From NCBI GenBank assembly GCA_026413225.1, contig CM048553.1, positions 131,602,190-131,666,189 of the forward strand: 64,000 nucleotides of DNA, written 5' to 3'. The notes beneath the pieces were generated by a model. It made no database searches and was not told the origin of the DNA. It saw nothing but the letters and a program-made list of their open reading frames with translations. Origin of the DNA: Otis tarda. Taxonomy: Eukaryota > Chordata > Aves > Otidiformes > Otididae. Below are positions 14,901-28,097 of this stretch, piece after piece. Numbering within the stretch: position 1 is the stretch's first letter; each line of letters starts with the position of its first letter. The position numbers and the translations under genes were made by a program.

Positions 14901-16669
14901 AATTACTTCTAGGTATAAGCCTTAGTGGAAAAAATTAAAAATACATTTGCTGTACAGGAAGCATTATTGCTGTAGGTGCTATAATTTAACTGCTTCTCAT
15001 CTATAGCTTTTTTTTTTGTGTGAGACCATTTTGGATTCCAATCCTCCTCCTCTTTATTTTTAAAAGTGAAACCGCATAATCAGTTGTAACAGGATTATTA
15101 CATCGAACAAGTCTATTCTATGCTCTCAGCAGAAACATCTTCGGGGGCTTGTACACCTTAGGCTGCAGTGGATATTTTGTTTATTCAAAAAGGCATGTAA
15201 AAGGAGAACAGCAATATAAAGTCATCTTTTTTTCCTTCAGATTTACAGTAAGAATGTTTCATTTTTTCTTGTGTATTGATGTCCCAAGGCAATGTTCCAA
15301 ATGAAAAGATAATAACTTATGAAGAAGTGTCAAAAACTAATTAAGTTTTGTAACTTGTTTTTCCTTCACATAAAGTATATTTTTCATCACACTGTCCAGT
15401 CACATGCTGGGATTCTTGCTAACATCATCACATGCCAGTCACACCAAGTCTCAGTGGTTCTTCTCCTCCTGTCATTATTTTCAGCATCAATTAATTTTCT
15501 TCTGACCTCGCCTTTAGAAAATGTAGCAGGGAATTATCAGTGCATGCCTTGTGCAGTCTATTTGGAAGGCATTAGGCCACTGTGTGTATTTGAAAATGGA
15601 GTAGGCCAAACATTATATTTTCTCACCTGCAGGGTTGCCTAGTAACCTGAATTAAGGATTTTCACCAAGCCTTCAAGACAAATAGAAAAACTGTAAAGCA
15701 GGTTGACCCAGGTGGGAGAGTCAGACCCACAGATGAAGATTAGCATTTTGAGTGGGGAAATATGAAACACAGCTCCTCATTAACATTTATTGTGGAAATA
15801 GTTTTTGTAATTAAAGCAGCCTATTTTCTCAGCAAGCGAAAAGAATGTGATGCATCGCATTTCACCGTTGCTACATTTGTGTTATGAAACCCACTTTGTT
15901 TTACTTTTTGACATACTATTTTCTTGTGCACCGTCAAAATTGAATTCTCATTGAAGGGACTGAGGAAACGTCTTTAAAGCACGTAAATATGTCTTTGGTG
16001 GTGCTCTCAATAAAAGCATGCATGCTTGTCTATGTTGGGTAGCGATTCACGTAGATATGCTCAACTTTCATTTAATCACTTCAAGGAACTAAATTCCTTG
16101 TTTAATATATTACCATTGAAAAGAAAGATTAGTGTACTTTAGAGGTGGGGGTCATTCTTTGTAACGCTATTACAGCTTTGTCCTTGACATGCAAGATTCC
16201 TCCAGAAAAGGAGGGGGGGGAGAGGTGGGGGGGGAGAAGCTGGAAATTCTGCCTCAAAGGTACAAAGCAAAGAAGTAGCACAATTAGGATGTCGGCACAT
16301 AGTGACAGTCCTCTCCAAATGATGGTGTCAGGCCACTGAGGGGCCGAGGGTGGCAGGAGTGACATTCACCCTAGCAAGATGGAAATAAATGCCCTGTTTG
16401 ATAAAAGAAAACAGACAATTTATGTATACCCTGAAGAGTTAACAGCTAGTGAGCCATTCCTATGGGTCAAGTGCTGCATTTGCATTTTGATGGGATGTTA
16501 TCAAGTAATTAATGCACCAGTCAGGATTTATTACCTCAGGAGTGAACTGAAAGGTTCATTACAAAATCGGTTTCACTTGAAGATAGGCATTTCCTCAGAG
16601 TTAGCTTTTGACATGTTGTTCCTAGCTCTCTCTGCCTGTGGCAGCAATGGTAGAAGGCCAGTGAGGTGA

Positions 16670-16920
16670 AATTCATTGCTTAATAAGGGCATTCACTTTG
16701 GGTATTCTTGTGATAATAAATGTATACATCAAGGCCGCACTGCCTTGTCAGTTTAATTGCTTCTTGTGCTCCTTAACAAGCCAATCTTAATCAGTCTGGA
16801 CCATGTTATGAATAATTTAGGGATCAGCAGACTTCACGCTTAATAAGATGTACTAGATTATAAAACTTAAGTGCACTGTTTATAGAAAGCATGCAAAACA
16901 CTTTAAGTTTTTATTAGCAG
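16670..16920. promoter_or_regulatory. Candidate conserved noncoding element
   Basis: The sequence is complex and repeat-free, with several homeodomain-type cores (TTAATTG, TTAATC). The 10-mer GCTTAATAAG occurs twice (16678-16687 and 16838-16847). It looks like the sort of element common in introns of developmental regulators, but no alignment supports that here. Confidence 0.25.
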
Positions 16921-17617
16921 CAAGGAAAAAAAAAAAACCAAACCCAAACCTAGTAGTGAGTTATTCTAACATTTGCAGTTTGTGAGCAACAGCTGTGTTT
17001 CTTAATGCTGTAACCCCCCTCCACTTTTGTTGAAGGCCCACAGTTCGGCCTTTCTATCCCCCTAAGCCTCCGTCAGACATAATGGGAAATTTGAGTAGGC
17101 CATGAGATTAAAGCTCAGAATCGATGGCCAACCAGCAATTGTCATTTTAGAAAACATTCTTTTATCTTTTTAAATGCAAAGCAGATCTTATTTTAAAACA
17201 TTTTCTGATGGACAAAATTACCTTTTTGTTGGTGGTGGCTGATGGCCTATGTGGATTTTAATGCAATCACTTAGATTTAAGATTGGGCTGCCAAACCTGT
17301 ATCAGCAATAGGATTTTAAAATGTTTTTTCTTTGTTTAATAATACAGGTGAAATGTAGGATAGACTGTAAATCATTCTTACATAAAATGTGAATTATTAA
17401 AGTAAAATACTTTTTATTTGTTAAGGTAATACAGAAATACATTAAAAAATAACAGAAATAGTCTCCAATCTCTCTGAGCCTATTATGATTTCTCCATTTA
17501 ATAAGTATTGTTTGATTGAAAAGGAACATTTAACCTTTTTGTTTTAAAAGAATTCTTCGTCCTCCATTTTACCTTAACATTTGCAGGCTATAAGTCGTCC
17601 ACAGAGTAATGCATCAT

Positions 17618-17720
17618 TCAGTTTATGACATGTAACAAAGGCCTACTGCAAGCATTAGAACCAGGTGCTTCAACAATTTTCCTTTCTGCTCGTAGCTGCT
17701 TCTGCTTTTTGTCTTGTAGC
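17618..17720 (-). other. Exon-like open segment on the minus strand (unproven)
   Basis: On the minus strand a pyrimidine-rich tract ending CTATTTAG is followed by an open frame of about 33 codons and a TGA. The peptide is Lys/Gln/Arg-rich at its start (Leu-Gln-Asp-Lys-Lys-Gln-Lys-Gln-Leu-Arg) and then less charged. I do not recognise it. It could be a terminal exon of an antisense transcript, a retrocopy fragment or chance. Confidence 0.2.
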
Positions 17721-20163
17721 CTAAATAGAAAAAAAAAATACAACAACAACAAAAACCCACAACATTTTTTGCTATTTCCTTTTTTATTCCTTTCTGTTGA
17801 CACGTGCTGACAGCACTACAGTATCATTTGATGTCCATGTAAACAATAGCTGCATGTATTTCTGAACACACAGCTTATTTATTAGTATAAATAGAAATGT
17901 AATTAAAGGCTATGCTTTCAGTCATTAGAAAACATATTAAAATAATGTTATTGTTCAAATACATGTTCAAATTTATGAATCAGGAAGATAGGTACCAGTA
18001 AATGAAAAACAACTTCAAACCTATTTTCCAACCTATAGCTGGACTATCATACTCCTTTGTTCTTGTGCAGGTTAATAGAGATTGAGGAGATGGGCAGAGG
18101 AAAAGCAGTGCAATTTTCTGCTATTTAAGCTTGGCGAAATGGCACTCTTCAGGAAGCAGCAAAAAGTATGAAAGCGTAATAGGCATTTTAAAAGTAGAAG
18201 TCCATATAGCTGCTTGAGGGATCCTCAGATTTAGGCATGCATAGAATCACGAATGAGATAATCAGCATTGTGAAATTGAAACCTGTCTGCTGCCTGCTGC
18301 TGTTCTTCCCTCTTTCAGTGGAGTGATTTGTAACACTCATCTTCTTCAGGCAAGGCAGCCTTCAAGATTATCCAGAACTGTCAATAGTAATTGCCAAAGT
18401 ATTTTATTACCTACAGAAAATCAAAGGAATTTTATAACCAACGGTTATCAAGTTTCAATACACGGTATAAAGAGAGCAATTTTAGTTGGAATACAATCGT
18501 GTTTGGCTTGCTTTAATGTTCTTGAGACAATTCCTGTGCAACCAACTACAACATTCACTGTATTTAAGCTGGAGGCAAGAATACGCATATGTACTTGTAG
18601 TTTAAAAAAAATTACATAATGCTTACAAGCTTCTGCAAGCAAGTGGTTTTTAATCGCCATACAAACTATGCCTCAGCTAATTACTTCTAAAAAGAATGAG
18701 GTTTCTATAAAACTTAAGATGACATTTTGAAATTCAGGCAGTATTAACTGGGGCATTCTCTGTCATGAGGTAAATAAAGTGCCTGGAAATTAGCAAAATA
18801 TGACATTGATTGTAAAGTCTGAAAACATTAATGTTGCAGCTCTTATTATGTTCTCTGAATATTATTGCTATGTGAACTGCAATCATGATTGTCAGCCATT
18901 CATTTAACACAATTCTGTTATGGTACAGAGTCACCCATGATTCAAAGCTTTTCAGATGCTTAACTTCCTACTCAGGCTATGCATGAATGAAGATTGCATC
19001 TTCTGTCCGACAGTGTTTTTCTGAGTCATGCACCTCACTTTCCTTCCCTGATACCAGGCAAAAGGAAGGTGTGACTGTCTAAACATTGGGTGGGAGAAAA
19101 TTCAGTTTCTGTTTTTGACAGTGTATTTCCCTTCTAATTCCATAATGTCAGGACTCCAGTGACATGACTATCTCTATAGGCTCTTTTAAAAACAAATACA
19201 CAAATTTACTTGTGAAAAATTAATTGGCATAGGGAAATGCCTCTTTTTTTTTAAGTTCCAAACCACATGGATGCACTTGTGTTTTGAGACATGTGCACAG
19301 GACTTTGTTCACAGCACCAAAAAAGCATTTCTACTGAAAGGCTGCGCTGGAAGAGAAATAAGCCATGAACAAATTTTATACTACTACAGCCATGAAGCCA
19401 CAATTATAGCATAAAAGAGAGCTCTCCTCTCAACTGTGAACCTCCTTGCTCTTTCTACTTAAGCTGTTGTTCTTTTTTTTTTAAAAAAATGACCTATTAA
19501 TTAAATTATTAATTATTGTTGAAAGGGTAAAGTACTTTACCAAGAAACTCCTTTCACAACACTGCAATAGATGAAAAATTTAGTAAAATGGTAATTAGAG
19601 GAGAGATTATTTATATACTATTAAAATGCTGATGTTGTAGTTATCAGAGTTACTCAATTACAGTAATAGACATAGTAGTGGGTAATAGACATTTTTAATA
19701 TAAGGAAGATGACTAGCCTGCTGAAAATTTGCTAATACGACAAACCTACATCAAATCTTTTTTTTTTACTTCCACCATTTGTACTAGTTTGTTTGTATTG
19801 TACAGCGTGTGAAATATGCATTGATACATTATTCCGTCTAGTACTTCTGTACGGATTACAAAAGTGTATTTTATATATACAGCAGCCAGAATTTTGCAGA
19901 TATTTAAGCACATCAGAAGAAACTAAAGTAATTTGTTGCTTTTCGTGAGAACTTAATTACCTTTCCTGCGCATCCTGAAAGAAGAAACATTCAGGGCTAA
20001 CTATATAGTTCATACAATAACAACATTACATTTCTTGTTTACTTTGAGGTGTGAATTTGAACTGACAGGAGAAGTTGATGTTTGCACTTTTCTGGGCCCA
20101 GATCTCAGTATTTAAACTAGACGAGTGTGAATGCTATCCCCTTTAGCCTCTGGTTGTCTTAGG

Positions 20164-20187
20164 GGGACAATATTCTAATATTGTCCC
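20164..20187. repeat. Perfect 11-bp hairpin with 2-nt loop
   Basis: GGGACAATATT is followed by CT and then its exact reverse complement. It has no T run after it to suggest termination. It may be the trace of a small insertion or chance. Confidence 0.9.
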
Positions 20188-21034
20188 ATTGCTAAAGCTG
20201 GAATTGCAAAAGCTATAACTAAGTGTGTAGCATGGACATTTTGTCACTCTAATATACAAATGCAAAGTATATTTTTTTTTGTTTGATTCATTTTATTTTA
20301 GACTTTGCCACTCGGGTTGTATATTGACTCTAAGGATTTTAGAAGTCTCATTAATTTGTTTATTAAAAGGAAGGTATAGAAACAGTACAGAGGAAGCATG
20401 TAGGAAGCATTTTAGATCCTGCGTAGCTCAAGAAATGACAAGTGATAATTTTTCTAATTAGATGTACAATCATGGAGACCGTCATGATATAATGGTGATA
20501 TGGACATGTGGCTGTAATACTATTTTCCCAGAAGAGGAATAAAATGTCTCCAATCCTAAGTTGATTGTAATATTGGCATTCAAAGATTCAGAGCACAGGA
20601 ACAAAGAAAATGTGCCTGTGCAAAGCTGTACTACGATGCATATTAATCTACAATATCTGGTAATAAAATTAAGTGAATCTTTTTCAAATGTCCTTTTTCT
20701 TTCAAAAACTCCAGAAAGCAAGTTGCTGGAAGCTTTAAAACAGGAGGGAAATGCAGAACAAGATATTTGTTGATCAAAGTTCAGATGTATCTTTCCATTA
20801 GAATAGAGAGTCTGACAATGCTCCAGTTAGAATCAGTTTAGCATTAGCACAACTGTGTTAAATTTAGTTGACCTAATCTTAGTTTTCACTAGTTTGAATG
20901 AGAAAATTCAAGACAGAATTGTCTGTCATTACTGTAGGGAGATAAATTGCATTTCTGTCTTAAATCTTTGTTTGTTTAAACACTGTACTGTTGCATTTAA
21001 TATTGGATTAGGTAAGAGTTTACTGAGAAATCGC

Positions 21035-21058
21035 ACAGCTCTATTTGTACAGAGCTGT
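21035..21058. repeat. 8-bp inverted repeat with 8-nt spacer
   Basis: ACAGCTCT is paired with AGAGCTGT across the spacer ATTTGTAC. No function is evident. Confidence 0.8.
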
Positions 21059-24000
21059 ACCTGACTCCCACCTCCTGTAGTGTGAGCAGTGGTAAGTGAA
21101 CTGTTTCTGTGTTGTTCACTCACTCTGTCAGATCGAAACTCAGCTCAATAGCATTAAACTAGCTCCCATTTGAAAGATTTGTCTTACAAAACCCTGAAAA
21201 CTGCTCTGAACATGCATACATTGATTTTGTTGCTGGAATCTCCTGAGCTTTGATGAAAAGGAGACTCCACATGCAGGTGAAAGAGGGTTTACCTCTTCAA
21301 TATTAAAAAGAGAAGATTAAGGATTTTTGTTCAGCTCAGGCTGAACTAATCAGTGGCATGTGAGGGTAAGAGAGTTGGCCTCGCGCCTATAGTACAATAA
21401 TGTTATTTTCTTTTGTTGAACAACAAGTTCAGATTTCTCCAATAGCTGCTTCTGAGTTGCTGTCTACCATTATTCCCATTTGCACAGCTGATTGAATGTC
21501 CTGGGGTGCAGGAGTTTTATTTTAGCTACAGAGAGGGAGGTATTTGTCATGTTCATTGTGGGAAATTTGCTTAAATTTTGTCCTGTAAAAGGTGCAACTG
21601 TTATATCAATTCACAGAAGAACATCTGCATGATACTATTCTAAATGCTGTGCGGTTTAGTATTCTGGATAAGATAAGGCATTTTTTTGTAATCAGAAATT
21701 TAGTTCCATTTCATTTGGTTCAATTAAAGCATAAAAAAAAGGGAGATGAGCGATTTTCACAAACTTTCATGTTTTGCTCTAAAGGAAAAAAAATGTTCAT
21801 TTAGGCTTGTAAGCTAGATAACCTTTCATTTTTATTCTTACTACAGACATCTTCTGCACTGTACTTGCTGTTATCATAGCACATACAACTATGTGAATTT
21901 TTGTGGAAGAAGAGTAGGGTATCCTTAGTTTGCACACCTCATCACTGAGAAGAGAATGTTACCACAATGTAAAGCACAACATCCTACGGAAAACAATAGT
22001 TTTTCATCTTTTACTGTCCAATCTGTGTGAAAATTCAGGTGGTACAAACATTGCTTTAAACTGTGGCACAGGTAAGGCATTGGGAGATGCAGGAGGAGAA
22101 GGCAGTAATTTTTTAAGTTAACTAGCTATGCTGTAAGATATCATAGCATGTTACAAATATATCTAAACTCAAGTCTTATCAGCCATGTTTTTGATCTGCA
22201 GTAAGCAATACAATAACAAAACTGAAATGAATGCTATAGAGACAGATAAATTTAGATAAGAGATTTTCAGAAATTGGATAACATTTATTTTCCATCATTT
22301 ATAAGAATCACTTGGTTTGCCTCTTAGGCATATGTTGGTTGCATTCTTACACAGCATGGTTCTTCAGCAGATCTGCTCCCCTGCCATCGTTAAACTGAGG
22401 TCACACTCCAGAAACATATGGAAGTCCAAAAAAAAAAAAAAAAGAGTAGCTTCTTAACGACATCTCATAGTATTTAAACTAATGATGGCTGATCTGGAAA
22501 ACTAATCAATGGTGATGACTTAGCATTACTTCAGTCTGAACACAGAGCAGAGAGGACAAGAAAAACAAGCTCTGGAATGGCTCGCGGGACTAGAGGATTA
22601 TTTGTCTAACTTAATGCAATTGTGAATAATCTTCAAATCTTGCTGTAAAAATAATGTGTAAATACTACTTAGTAAATTTGAATTAAAACTGCATATATTC
22701 TTAAAAGTACTTAGTACTTTTATTTTCAGAACAATATTTATTTTACTACAACATTTCCAGTTTGCTTGACTTAGAGGGTCTCAGTAGCACACCTATAGCA
22801 GTTCTGAATTTTGGAAGTTAAAAGTAGTAATGATGAATTTAGGCCAGTTGCAGTTTAAAAGAAGGTTGCTGGCATTTTAGAATTACATTATTCTGTTGGA
22901 ATTCCTTTCGTACTATAATTCTGTTATACTAAGAGATGTTAGTTACAAGGGTAGAAGCCGAACCAGTAGCTTTTTTTTTTTTTCCCTAAGCCAATCCATA
23001 AAGATGCCTCTTCACCTCTTTGATGTGATAAGGAAGTGTTAAGTCAAAGTGAATCCTTATTCTGCATCTTGGGACAGAATACTGCTTAAGCCAATTGTTA
23101 CTATTCCTGAGTGTTTTAGACAGTGAGCCATGCATCTCTCTCTGCACATCAGAGAAGATTGTAGCAGTCATCCTGTGCCACCTGCTATCACTTAATTAGT
23201 ATAATCATCTAATTTCCAGTTGGAAATAATGGCATCATGCACTTTTTAGTAATTGTAACCGTCATAATATATTCCAAATTATGTTACACTAACATTATGT
23301 GATTTAGACATTTTAGGAGGGAGAATTTACTTTGCATTTGCACACCGGTCTTTCTGATCTTGACTGTCACCCAGCAGCAAAAGGCCATAACCAGTTTTCT
23401 GCATTACTGTGATCCTAAAAATATCGTTGATTCATATCATAAATCTGCAAATGAGCCTTTAGGAAGTATGATTTAACCTTTAGTGGATAGAGAAAAGAAT
23501 AAATAATGGAAGCAGCAGCTCATCATAAAAAGCACCCAGGTTTCAAAGAATTTGATCTAGTTTGTTAGCAAAATCTAATTTTTTAAAAATAGAATGTTGG
23601 TGATCATATATGCAAGTTGGATTTTATATACATTCTGTTTGGGATTCTCAGTTTAAGGAATAATCTCTGTTGATCAGAAGAGATCTTAATGTTTAAACAT
23701 TACTATGTTGCAGCATTTTTTTTCCTCCTGGAGATTACATCACAGCAAATGAATAGGTAATAAATGGGTCAGTTTGGAGCAGCTTCATTTCACTGGATGG
23801 TTCTGGGCTATGAGGCTTCAAAAACAAAGAGAGAGAGAGAAATAGGCAATGACACGAAGGGACACAGACAAACCTGAGCTACCGTCATTCCCAGATAGCC
23901 CTCCCCCATTCCCAGTGATACTGTCTGGCTAAGCGAAGCGCTGTCACATATGTATCAGGCAAGGTTATTACCACTCTGCTCTGTAAACATGCTATGCCTC

Positions 24001-24086
24001 CTAGAAATCTTCTATTTTTATTTCATTTTTGTGTTATATCTTATACATAAATCTAGGCTGGCGAGAGTCAGGAGGCGTTCATAGCA

Positions 24087-24161
24087 TTGGGCCAAATTCA
24101 TTCCAGGTGCGGTTCCAGTTCCATTGACTTCAATGAAATTACACCTGGGATGAATTTGGTC
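24087..24161. mobile_element. Foldback (palindromic) element remnant
   Basis: The left arm, with GGGCCAAATTCAT, is matched near the right end by the imperfect complement ATGAATTTGGTC. The inner arms around CCAGGTG and CACCTGG also pair, with a loop at about 24120-24132 containing CCATTGACTTCAATG. I recognise this as a short non-autonomous palindromic element widespread in turtles, crocodilians and birds; the exact repeat name is unknown to me. Confidence 0.55.
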
Positions 24162-26148
24162 TATTATTAACTATAGAGATTACATGTTCAGCTTTCTTAG
24201 TATACTAAAATACCCAGAATACATATAAATAACAAAGTATGTAATTACAGTCCTGCTTTTAATTTGTGTTACTAAATGTGCTGATGCTTTTGCACATGTT
24301 TATAGTTATAGCTATGGTATTGTAGTATATTTTTGTTTAGTACAAATATATTTGAGTTTTTCTCTAAAACAGAGCTACACACTTAATGTTTTCTTTCAAA
24401 TGGCTCAGTTAGTCTTTCAAAATCCATATGATGCCTAAGTCCATAATTACAATATCAAATTATATTGGCCTTAAATATTGTATGTGTATGTATAGATAGA
24501 TGAACATATGCAGGGCACCATGATATTGCCACTTAAAAACATTCTGCAAACAGTGAGCTTAAGTTCTTATTGATTATATGTTAATCAATACACACAAATA
24601 GGTGGTCTTGTCAGAGCTGATAGGAGCCAATAGAACTGTTACGTATCAATATTAAAGATTTCATTCATTTATATGTTTCCTGTTCCAAACTGTACATAAT
24701 AGATCAGATGACAGAAATTTGTTCCTGATCAAAACCAAAAACTAGGCAGTTTTTAAATGGTCTCTTCTTTCATCAGGAGACGTAAAAAGCGTAAGTATGA
24801 CTTACCTCTGCATACATCTTCTAATTCTGTTCACTTCCCCTGTATCGTTTTGTGCATTCCTGCATCTTGCAGTATTACACACTGTGAAGACCTAGTAAGT
24901 GAGTTAAAGTCGGATGACGCTAACGAATCCCAGCGCAAATGACTGAATCAATAGGAAACCAGCCACTGCTGTTTAAGTGTATCGATAAATGTACCTTTAT
25001 TTTCTCTTGAATGGATAAGTGTCGCAGTTAAGAGTCCTATGGATCTCTTAATTGAAAGTTAATTTTAAATCAATAAAGAGAGTCATTTAAATATTGATCG
25101 GTTCTTTCTACACGAATTGTTAGCTGATTTTTTTTTGAAACAACTTTGTTTAAATGCGATCAATAGCCCACAATCAGTGTGTTCCATAAAAAATTGACAG
25201 ATGTTCCCAAAATGCCTGCTAGGCATAATCTTATCTGTTTACATATGTGGCATAGATATTTTGGTCCTTTTCAAATGTACCTATGTATCTATGGCAGAAA
25301 TGTGCTTTCCTTAAATACCAAACTGCACTGTTAAAACACATTCTTCCCCTTGTTTTTCATTAAGGTAGTTAAAAGGAAGATTTCTTGGATTTCCTTTGAT
25401 TGTATAAGTAATATTCCTACTGCTTTATTAATGCGGGCAGACTGCAAAAGAAGAATGCCCTTGTTTTGCTCACAGGGAAAAAAGATATAAGCGCTTATTT
25501 GAAGCACATGTACTCTGGAATTTGTGTGTGTCATAATCCATCAGATCCATCAGTTCCCGTACACAAAATGATACTTAGCTTTTAATTTTATAGACATTTC
25601 TGTGCGCAGTGTGTTTGCATGTTGAATAGTTATCATTTTTAGCTCTATTTCTTGGGTATCATCTCTCTTTCTCTATAACAGCACATAGCCAGACTTTCTT
25701 TCGTTTCAGTTTGACAAAGCATACAGTTAAGCTAAAAGGGTACAAATTTCATTTCATGAGATTCGTTGAGATTAACCTAATAAAATAAACTTAGCTACAT
25801 ATGGCTTTCAACATTTCAGCAAATACGACACTCTTCTAACTTGCCTTCCCACAGCACTTTCAGTAATTTGACCGTAGTGTCCTGCTACAACTTAGTTTGT
25901 CACACCTAGTGATGAAGTCAGGCTGGACATTTTGGTACAAGCAATATGAATTGCATTTTTCTCCTGTACCCTCTAATTAATTATAAAGCCATACTTCGAT
26001 GTATACATCTCTGAAGTCCTGAAGTTGACCTTTATTCTTATTTTCCTTATTTTTCAATTTTCAAATCTAGCACCTTTTAAAGAAGTTTTGTACTTCTAAG
26101 TAATTAAGCCCTTTTTGAGAGGATACAGTTAATTATAACAAATCACAA

Positions 26149-26166
26149 AATTGTATATATACAATT
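26149..26166. repeat. 18-bp perfect palindrome
   Basis: AATTGTATA followed by its exact reverse complement, in an AT-rich stretch where such words arise easily. Confidence 0.85.
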
Positions 26167-27249
26167 ATGTCCAAAGTAACATGTTTATTTTCAGTTGTGT
26201 GACTTAAATATAAAATAAAATTGACTGACAATTATTTTGACTGACATTTAACTGAAAAGTACTACCATAATTATAGTTCCTTTCTAAGTGACAAACTAAA
26301 AATTAACTCCCATAATTAAAACCATTTATAACACATAGTAATTTAAGGCAGAAAATAATAAGCAAAATATTTTTTTTTGTTTTCACGGGTACCATCTAAG
26401 GAGAATAGGAGTTGCTTGGGGAAAAAAAAAATCTGTAATGCAATATAATTTACGCTATTTTTGCTATTAATGCAAATGCTTCCTGCTGTTCTGAAAATCT
26501 ACTATTTCTTAATCCAGTATTATTGTACTCTTAATGCTGCATTTCAAACCCATTTTGTTCCCTTTTCTGTTAGAAAAGCCATATTAAAAGAGAAGATTAA
26601 AAAGAAATGGCCAAGTATCATTAGTTCATATGCATATGGGTTCAGCATGTGAGGATGCTGTTTCTAGGCTCGGCCTTAAGATGTGACTGATAGATCTTAT
26701 TTGTCTGATAGAGTTGACCAGGGAAATAGAGCTACAGCTGGTTACTTCATTAGGTCCTCTCATTGATTGAACCCTGCTGAAGTGATGCAGCAGGCTCCTG
26801 AGATAACTGCTGGTAATAGAACAAAATGAATTCTTATCACAGAGATTGGAAAGGCCATTAACCCTGGCCTCCAATGCTTTTCAGAGGTCACAGACAGGAA
26901 GCCAAGCGGTGACTGGGAAAACTGTTTTCTGTCTAACTACAGGTCATGTTAGAGGGGGTGTGTGACTTTTTTACCCTTCGGCTTCTGTACAGATGAAACT
27001 GTTACACTGGCAGATGTTAATAATCAGCTGTAAATAAATATTGGAAGCAGAAGAAGAAAAATGAGAAAGCATAGGAATTTATTTCAATAAATATTTAATA
27101 AAAGAGCAATTGTTACTGTGATATTTACTGCCAGTTCTGCTGTAGATTTTTGTCTAATACTTTTCCATATAAACTGAAAAGAAAAAGGAAATTTAATATA
27201 GTTTTATATAAAAATACCTTTCCTTCCTTCCTTCAAAGATGAGGATTAT

Positions 27250-27560
27250 AATTGCCTGCTGCCTGCCTGCTTGCCTTATTCAGCAAGCCTATCACCAGTT
27301 CATCTGTGAATTAGTGCAGGGCACTGTTTGCCTTTCACCTGGTTGAGAAGGGTATATATCTAAGTAACAGTCCTATAATTTACATTTAATGCAACCTTTC
27401 AATTGACCAAGAGCCCACAACCTAAGCCCCCATCTCACAGCTGAGGACTTTCCCACATTTGTCAAGTCAGTGCCACTCCAGCATCAGCCAGGAGAAATCA
27501 TCCATTTAAAGCCTGGAGCTGCACATGACAATTTTCCTGCCCGTCATGAGAAATCCAGTC
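27250..27560. promoter_or_regulatory. Candidate conserved noncoding element
   Basis: About 300 bp of complex sequence of higher GC content than its surroundings, directly after short CCTT/CTGC tracts (27222-27276). It has no open frame and no recognisable repeat. This is a compositional call only. Confidence 0.2.
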
Positions 27561-28078
27561 ATGGCAGAAGTAGATTTGTGTGTTACTTGTTTGACTCTTG
27601 CTTTGAGCAGGAGTATCCTACTATACACATGGCTTGAGAAAATGTAGGGGATGCATATTATAAAACAAAATGGTACATTTTCTCTTTATTACTGACATAC
27701 ATAAGGCAATGCAGAAATGTGCTGTAGGTTGTTTTTAGCAGTATGTTGGTGGCTTCTATCCTTGTGATTGTGATTTAATTTCAATGTCTATGGTCATGTG
27801 GTATTCTCTGCTGGAGCCAATCTTTCACAAGGAGCAAGTTAATTTAAATGTAAATGGGGTCCTGTGGATGGAAAAAACTACCTACTTCATGTCTTCAGTG
27901 ACCCACCCAAGCATTTGGTTTGGCTTTCCATGCATAAATAATAACAAGAAGGTATGCTGTCATTGCCTTGCTTGAAACACCAGAAGTGGTTTGGCACAGC
28001 AAAAAAACCCCAAGCACTAAAAGGAGACTGGTTTGGATAAACTCACAGTTCAGATCCCCATCCTGATTAAACAGTGTT

Positions 28079-28097
28079 AAAAAAAAAAAAAAAAAAA
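28079..28097. repeat. A19 homopolymer
   Basis: A pure A run with no LINE or SINE body recognised upstream, so a retrotransposon tail is not supported. Confidence 0.9.

Noticed and set aside
15319-15642. 107-codon open frame in the large intron
   Set aside because: No family resemblance and no plausible phase with neighbouring exons.
28079-28097. A19 run as a retrotransposon tail
   Set aside because: No LINE, SINE or processed gene body was seen upstream.
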